The notes under the pieces were generated by a model. It was not told where the DNA came from. It made no database searches and saw only the letters and a program-made list of their open reading frames with translations. The position numbers were made by a program, and so were the translations under genes. Positions 58,919-64,000 of a DNA stretch of 64,000 nt are shown piece after piece; positions within the stretch are counted from its first letter, which is position 1, and each line of letters starts with the position of its first letter. Source of the DNA: Stagnimonas sp965279705 (GTDB lineage Bacteria > Pseudomonadota > Gammaproteobacteria > Nevskiales > Nevskiaceae); assembly GCA_965279705.1 (NCBI GenBank), contig OZ257257.1:868001-932000 (forward strand), written 5' to 3'.

Positions 58919-61177
58919 TTAGGCAGCGAGTTTCTCCGGTGCACCGAAGTAGATTCCTTCGTCGCCCTTGCTCTCCTGGTAATACTGCTCGGGCGTAAAC
59001 ACATCCACCTCGATCGCATCGAGTCGCGCGGTGAGTGCGGCGGCGACCTGATTGGCTTCCTCGCGGGTGATGACGCCCTTGTAGGCGGCCTCAGGTGCAA
59101 GCTCTTCGGCCGAGCCACGCGGCAGGCGCTTGTCCTTCTGTGCCGTGTGAATCTTCGCCAATATGGGCTCAGCCTCGGTGACCAGACGGAAGGCGCGCAG
59201 CAGGCGACCCATGCCAGGCGTGCCTTCGGCCGGCAGATACACGTTCTCGGCCAGACGCTTGAACTGCGCGTTGTGGCTTTGAATGGTGCGCGCTGCCGCA
59301 GCACTCATGTCGTCCGTCGGCATCGAACCGATGGGGTTGATGCGCAGGAAGGGCGTGGTGAAGAAGCGCATCACGCTGCCGATCACGCCATCGAAGTTGG
59401 CATAGATGCCGACGAAGGCCTGCTGGATTTCAGCCAGCGCGTAGTTGAGTGCGTAGTGCACCAGTGCAAGATCTTCCGGCTTGCGGCCTTCGGCCTCGAA
59501 GCGGCGCAGCGCACCTATGGCGAGCAGCTGCCAGGCGAGCGCATCGGCATAGCGGCCGGTGAGCTTGCCGCGCATCTTCAACTTGCCGCCAATGGCGAAC
59601 ATCGCCATGTCGGTCAAGAAACCATAGCGCGCTGCGGCCCAGCCTAGACGACGGTAATAGGTTTTGGTGTCGGCATGTACATCCGGCACCGACACCGTCA
59701 GCCCGCGCGTGAGGCCGCGCACGATGGTACGGAAGAAGCCCATCACGAAGTGCAGCATCCAGCCCAGCAGGTTCTTGCGGAACAAAGCGACGTCGTTCTT
59801 CTCGACACCATCGACCACCTTGAGTGCATAGGGGTGGCAGCGCGTCGCACCTTGGCCGAAGATCATCAGCGTGCGAGTGAGGATGTTCGCACCCTCCACC
59901 GTCACGCCGACCGGTGCGGACTGATAACCGCGACCGAGAATGTTGTTGGGGCCTTGCATCACCGCAGCACCGGCCATCACGTCCATGCCTTCCTTGATGA
60001 TCTCGCGGCCAATTTCTGTCGAGTACGCCTTCATGACTGCCGAAACCACCGGCGGCTGCTGGCCGTTGTCGACCGCCGAGCAACCAAACACGCGTGCGCC
60101 TTCGAGCATGTAGGTGAGGCCTGCGATCTTGCCGACCTTCTCTTCCACACCTTCCATCTTGCCGATGGCGATGCCGAACTGCTGGCGCACCATCGAGTAG
60201 GCGCCGGTTGCAGCGGCCACGGTCTTTGCACCGCCGATTGCACCGGCAGGCAGCGACACCATGCGGCCGCCTGCGAGCTGTTCCATCAACATGCGCCAGC
60301 CCTGGCCGGCCTTGGCCCCGCCGCCGATGATGTTGGCGACCGGCACGATCACGTCCTTGCCATAGAGCGGGCCGTTGTCGAAGGGGTCGCCGATCGGCTG
60401 GTGGTGATCGCCATTGGTGAAGCCCGGCGTACCCTTTTCGATCAGCACGCAGGTGATGCCGACATCCGTGCCCTTGCCCAGCAGGTTCTGCGGGTCATCG
60501 AGCTTGCAGGCGATGGTGGCGAGATTGGCGACGGGTGCGAGCGTGATGTAGCGCTTGCGGAAGTTCATCTTGATCTTCAGCGTGCCGTCGGTATCGCGGA
60601 ATACTTCACCCTCGGCCTTGATGCTCGCGGCATCGGAGCCGGCGGTGGGTTCAGTCAGGCCGAAACAGGGCACGAACTCACCACGCGCGAGGCGAGGCAG
60701 GTAGTGGTTTTTCTGTTCTTCGGTGCCGTAATGCTTGATGAGTTCGGCCGCGCCCAGCGAGTTCGGGATGACCACATAAGTGCCGATGGTGGTCGAGGCC
60801 GGATTGAGCTTGGCCATGATCGTGGAGATCGCGAGAATCGAGAACTCCTTGCCGCCGTACTGCTTGGGGATGAGGAAGGACATGAAGCCTTCCTTCTTGA
60901 TGAAGTCCAGCACCGCCGGCGGAATGCGCCGCGTCGTCGCCACTTCGTAATGATCGAACATCTTCAGCAGCTGTTCGCAGGGGCCGTCGATGAAAGCCTG
61001 CTCCTCGCTGCTGAGCTTGCTGTACGGCTCGGCCAGCACATGCTTGAAATCGGGGTTGCCGCCAAACAGGCCGCCGTCGATCCACACCGTGCCGGCCTCA
61101 AGCGCTTGGCGCTCGGTGTCTGAAATCTTCGGCAGGATGTGGTTGGCCTTCATCCAGTTCATCAGCAGTGAAAACAT
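58919..61177 (-). CDS. fadE: Acyl-CoA dehydrogenase (FadE type)
   Basis: The FAD enzyme of the first beta-oxidation step, 752 residues. It has an acyl-CoA dehydrogenase N-terminal part (FIKKEGFMSFLIPKQYGGKEFS, FGLTEPTAGSDAASI), a middle domain (GITCVLIEKGTPGF) and a C-terminal dehydrogenase domain with GGRMVSLPAGAIGGAKTV. It ends with the long DUF1974-like region special to FadE, about 250 residues (MRGKLTGRYADALAWQLLAIGALRRFE). AGGAG stands eight bases before ATG 61177; the frame open to 61282 has no similarity. Upstream lies a 256-base gap that likely holds its promoter. Confidence 0.95.
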   Translation of the reverse strand: MFSLLMNWMKANHILPKISDTERQALEAGTVWIDGGLFGGNPDFKHVLAEPYSKLSSEEQAFIDGPCEQLLKMFDHYEVATTRRIPPAVLDFIKKEGFMSFLIPKQYGGKEFSILAISTIMAKLNPASTTIGTYVVIPNSLGAAELIKHYGTEEQKNHYLPRLARGEFVPCFGLTEPTAGSDAASIKAEGEVFRDTDGTLKIKMNFRKRYITLAPVANLATIACKLDDPQNLLGKGTDVGITCVLIEKGTPGFTNGDHHQPIGDPFDNGPLYGKDVIVPVANIIGGGAKAGQGWRMLMEQLAGGRMVSLPAGAIGGAKTVAAATGAYSMVRQQFGIAIGKMEGVEEKVGKIAGLTYMLEGARVFGCSAVDNGQQPPVVSAVMKAYSTEIGREIIKEGMDVMAGAAVMQGPNNILGRGYQSAPVGVTVEGANILTRTLMIFGQGATRCHPYALKVVDGVEKNDVALFRKNLLGWMLHFVMGFFRTIVRGLTRGLTVSVPDVHADTKTYYRRLGWAAARYGFLTDMAMFAIGGKLKMRGKLTGRYADALAWQLLAIGALRRFEAEGRKPEDLALVHYALNYALAEIQQAFVGIYANFDGVIGSVMRFFTTPFLRINPIGSMPTDDMSAAAARTIQSHNAQFKRLAENVYLPAEGTPGMGRLLRAFRLVTEAEPILAKIHTAQKDKRLPRGSAEELAPEAAYKGVITREEANQVAAALTARLDAIEVDVFTPEQYYQESKGDEGIYFGAPEKLAA

Positions 61178-61398
61178 GGCAAAACTCCTAGGGCGTGAAA
61201 AGAAAACGAAACCGGGTGCCAAGCCAAGGCTTAAAACACACCTTGGATTGAGGGATTGGGTCGGATCAATATCCTGCCGCAATGAGACCGCGTACGGCTT
61301 GCTTCAGCATGAATCCGCGCATGAATCTGTCTCAATGCCAGCCATTGTTTTCATCAATCGTCGAAGCCGCCGCCAAGACCGCCACCGAGACTGATATC

Positions 61399-61424
61399 CG
61401 GGCCGAGGCATCCGCCTCGGCCCG
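61399..61424. terminator. 11-bp hairpin downstream of the fadB/J-like gene
   Basis: CGGGCCGAGGC-ATCC-GCCTCGGCCCG is a perfect 11-bp stem starting ten bases after the fadB/J-like stop codon at 61434 (read leftward). No T-tract follows, so it could be a factor-assisted terminator or mRNA 3'-end stabiliser. The rest of the 61178-61433 gap shows no gene; it must include the fadE promoter. Confidence 0.55.
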
Positions 61425-61433
61425 AATGCGTCA

Positions 61434-63569
61434 TCACTCGAAGCGCTTGCCTTCCGCCGCCATCTTTTTCAGCAGTGCCGCCGGTGCAAAGCGCGCGCCG
61501 TATTTGGCAGCGAGTGCCTCGCTGCGCTTCACGAACTCGCCCACGCCAATGGCATTGATGAACTGCAAGGCACCGCCCTGATGCGGTGCAAAGCCCCAGC
61601 CGAAGATCGAGCCGATGTTGGTGTCCGCCACCGTCATCACCACGTTTTCTTCAAAACACTTGGCTGCTTCGTTGGCCTGCGCGAACATCAGGCGGTCGAT
61701 CATCTCGGCCTGCGTGAGCTGCTCCTTGGCGAGCGGGAACTCCTTGGCAAGACCAGCCCAAAGGTGCTTCTCGCCAACGTCGGGATAGTCGTAGAAACCG
61801 GCCTTGGCCTTCTTGCCGGGGCGGTTGAGGGTGTTGACCATCTTCTCGATCAGCGCATTGGCCGGGTGCTCGACCATGGTCTTGCCCTCTGCTGCGAAGT
61901 CCTTCCGTGTTTGCGTCAGCACATGCAGGCTGAGCGACATCGACACTTCATCGTGTAGCGCCAGCGGGCCGACGGGCATACCGGCCTTGAGGCCTGCCAC
62001 TTCGATGCTGCGCGGGTGCTGGCCTTCGAGCAGCATCGCTGCACCTTCCATCACGTAGGTCGCGAACGAGCGGCTGGTGTAGAAGCCGCGCGAATCATTG
62101 ACGACGATGGGCGTTTTCTTGATCTGCTGCACGTAGTCGAAGCCCTTCGCGAGTGTTTCCGGCGAGGTCTCTTCACCCATGATGATTTCGACCAGCGGCA
62201 TCTTGTCCACGGGCGAGAAGAAGTGCAGGCCGATGAACTGCTTCGGACGTGCGCTCGCCTTGGCCAAGCCGGTGATCGGCAGCGTTGAAGTGTTCGATGC
62301 GAAGGTGGCAGAAGCAGGGATCACCGCCTCGGTTTTCTTCGTCACATCGGCCTTGATCGCGCGGTCTTCAAACACGGCCTCGATGATGAGATCGCAACCT
62401 GCGAGCAGCGCGTAATCGGTAGTCGGCGTGATCAGCTTGAGGAAGGCCGCCTGCGCGTCGGCCGTCATGCGGCCTTTCTTCACCAGCTTTTCGAGCAGTG
62501 CGGTGGAGTAGGCCTTGCCCTTGTCGGCCGCATCCTGCGTCGAATCAAGCAGCACCACTTCGATCCCAACCTTGGCCGACACATAGGCAATACCCGCCCC
62601 CATCATGCCCGCGCCCAACACGCCAAGTTTCTTGACGGTGGATTTCTCGAAACCTTCTGGCCGCGACTTGCCCTTGTTGATGGCGTTGAGCTGAAACCAC
62701 AGCGTGCCGATCATGTTCTTGCTGACCTGGCTCACCACGAGATCAGCGAAGTAGCGCGACTCGATGCGGCAGGCGGTGTCGAAGTCCACCACGCCGCCTT
62801 CGTAGACGCAGCTCAGGATGTTGTCGGCGGCTGGGTAATTGCCCTGCGTCTTGGCGTGCGCCATCGACGGTGCAATGGCGAACAGCTGCACCATGCCGGG
62901 GCTCTTGCTGTCGCCGCCGGGGAACTTGAACTTCTTGTCGTCCCAGGGCTGGACCGCCTTTGGGTTGGCGATGGCCCAGGCCTTGGCCTTGGCGAGCATG
63001 TCTTCAGCATCCGTCGCCAGCTCATTGATGATGCCGGCCGTCTTCGCCTCCGCAGGCGAAAACTCCTTGCCTTCGAGCATGGGCTGCAAGGCCATCTGTA
63101 TGCCGATCAGGCGCGGCAAGCGCTGCGTGCCGCCGCCGCCGGGCAACAAGCCCAGCTTCACTTCCGGCAGGCCGAACTTGCTCTTGGGGTTGTTGATGGC
63201 GACGCGGTAGTGGCAGGCGAGTGCCAGCTCCAGGCCGCCACCGAGCGCGGTGCCGTTGAGGGCTGCGACCACGGGGCGCCCACATTTTTCGAGACGGCGC
63301 AGCAGCGCCTTGTATTGCTCGGCCAGCTCGTAGGCGAGCTTGGGGTCGGTGATGGCGAACACGCCGTCGATGTCGGCCCCGGCCAGGAACTCCTTCTTGC
63401 CGCTGGTGATGATGACGCCCTTGACGCTGGCGTCGCCCTCCACCTTGGCAATGGCCTCGGCAAAGGGCTCGGTCAGCTCGGCCGCCAGCACGTTCATTGG
63501 CCGGGTCTTGAGGTCGAGAGTAATGGTGGCGATGCCGTCGGCATCAACCGTGTATTCGATGGCGCTCAT
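61434..63569 (-). CDS. 3-hydroxyacyl-CoA dehydrogenase / enoyl-CoA hydratase (FadB/FadJ type)
   Basis: A bifunctional beta-oxidation protein of 711 residues. The hydratase part has GTALGGGLELALACHYRVA and LPEVKLGLLPGGGGTQRLPRL, with the catalytic Glu pair in LEL and PEV. The dehydrogenase part has the NAD motif LGVLGAGMMGAGIAYVSA, then FASNTSTLPITGLA, HFFSPVDKMPLVEIIMG and GFYTSRSFATYVMEGA. The order and length match FadB/FadJ alpha subunits. It starts 32 bases after the thiolase gene. Confidence 0.95.
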   Translation of the reverse strand: MSAIEYTVDADGIATITLDLKTRPMNVLAAELTEPFAEAIAKVEGDASVKGVIITSGKKEFLAGADIDGVFAITDPKLAYELAEQYKALLRRLEKCGRPVVAALNGTALGGGLELALACHYRVAINNPKSKFGLPEVKLGLLPGGGGTQRLPRLIGIQMALQPMLEGKEFSPAEAKTAGIINELATDAEDMLAKAKAWAIANPKAVQPWDDKKFKFPGGDSKSPGMVQLFAIAPSMAHAKTQGNYPAADNILSCVYEGGVVDFDTACRIESRYFADLVVSQVSKNMIGTLWFQLNAINKGKSRPEGFEKSTVKKLGVLGAGMMGAGIAYVSAKVGIEVVLLDSTQDAADKGKAYSTALLEKLVKKGRMTADAQAAFLKLITPTTDYALLAGCDLIIEAVFEDRAIKADVTKKTEAVIPASATFASNTSTLPITGLAKASARPKQFIGLHFFSPVDKMPLVEIIMGEETSPETLAKGFDYVQQIKKTPIVVNDSRGFYTSRSFATYVMEGAAMLLEGQHPRSIEVAGLKAGMPVGPLALHDEVSMSLSLHVLTQTRKDFAAEGKTMVEHPANALIEKMVNTLNRPGKKAKAGFYDYPDVGEKHLWAGLAKEFPLAKEQLTQAEMIDRLMFAQANEAAKCFEENVVMTVADTNIGSIFGWGFAPHQGGALQFINAIGVGEFVKRSEALAAKYGARFAPAALLKKMAAEGKRFE

Positions 63570-63601
63570 ATGTCTTCCAGATTCGTTCGGATGGATGGCG
63601 C

Positions 63602-64000
<399 letters not shown>

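Noticed and set aside
59675..61123. 482-codon plus-strand frame
   Set aside because: Complement of fadE; no domain, and FadE is unambiguous.

Overview
This 64 kb window is GC-rich, almost entirely coding, and reads as ordinary chromosome from a Gram-negative proteobacterium. The evidence is a complete Mla outer-membrane lipid system, the MreBCD/RodA/PBP2 elongasome, lipoprotein signals (lipoboxes), a FadE-type acyl-CoA dehydrogenase and an HME-type CzcCBA pump. The mlaFEDCB-mlaA order, and mreBCD-mrdA-rodA-mltB-rlpA-dac-lipB in one block, resemble the Xanthomonadales/Nevskiales side of the Gammaproteobacteria. That placement is an inference from gene order and has not been tested by phylogeny. 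I saw no rRNA, tRNA, CRISPR array, prophage or intact insertion sequence. No stretch longer than about 300 bases lacks a gene or recognisable remnant.

Layout. 1-12.6 kb: metX (cut by the left edge), yggT and proC run leftward; ilvA, a WalJ-like hydrolase, a methyltransferase and a repeat-rich peptidoglycan-binding protein run rightward. They are followed by two small membrane proteins with a divergent XRE regulator, a frameshifted HEPN-like gene next to nnrU, then purL. 12.7-17 kb: a truncated haemoglobin, a shared terminator, and the leftward operon mlaF-E-D-C-B-A. 17-27.3 kb: a small lipoprotein gene, then the leftward cell-shape block mreB, mreC, mreD, mrdA, rodA, mltB, rlpA, dac, lipB. 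27.4-32.4 kb: a tightly overlapping rightward string gatC-gatA-gatB-hslO followed by two tandem SET-domain genes. 32.4-35.8 kb: a duplicated DUF4398/OmpA lipoprotein module and a thioesterase. 35.8-37.8 kb: a DUF1295 membrane reductase-like gene and a cyclopropane fatty acid synthase gene. 37.77-38.03 kb: a 268-bp palindromic, MITE-like element directly before a heavy-metal efflux locus (His-rich membrane protein, czcC, czcB, czcA). In that locus an antisense ynfA gene lies between and overlaps the efflux genes. 44.9-51.9 kb: ferredoxin reductase, exported proteins, a thioredoxin-TPR protein, purU, a thioesterase-fold protein, a DUF2855 protein, a NYN/PIN-like nuclease and membrane proteins. 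52-64 kb: an LVIVD lipoprotein, a GAF-GGDEF cyclase, and a lipid-catabolism cluster (acyl-CoA ligase, strictosidine-synthase-like protein, AMACR-like racemase, FadE, FadB/J-type protein, and a thiolase cut by the right edge).

How the genes work together. The mla and mre/rod blocks build and maintain the envelope. gatCAB makes Gln-tRNA(Gln)/Asn-tRNA(Asn). The right end activates and beta-oxidises fatty or branched acyl-CoAs. The czc locus exports divalent metals.

The least ordinary signals are: the nested-hairpin element at 37,767-38,034; the czcC/ynfA antisense overlap; tandem SET-domain genes translationally linked to gatCAB-hslO; the frameshifted HEPN gene; a 10-base homopolymer inside mreC; and a symmetric -10 shared by proC and ilvA. 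I did not find a clearly novel multi-gene defence or biosynthetic system.
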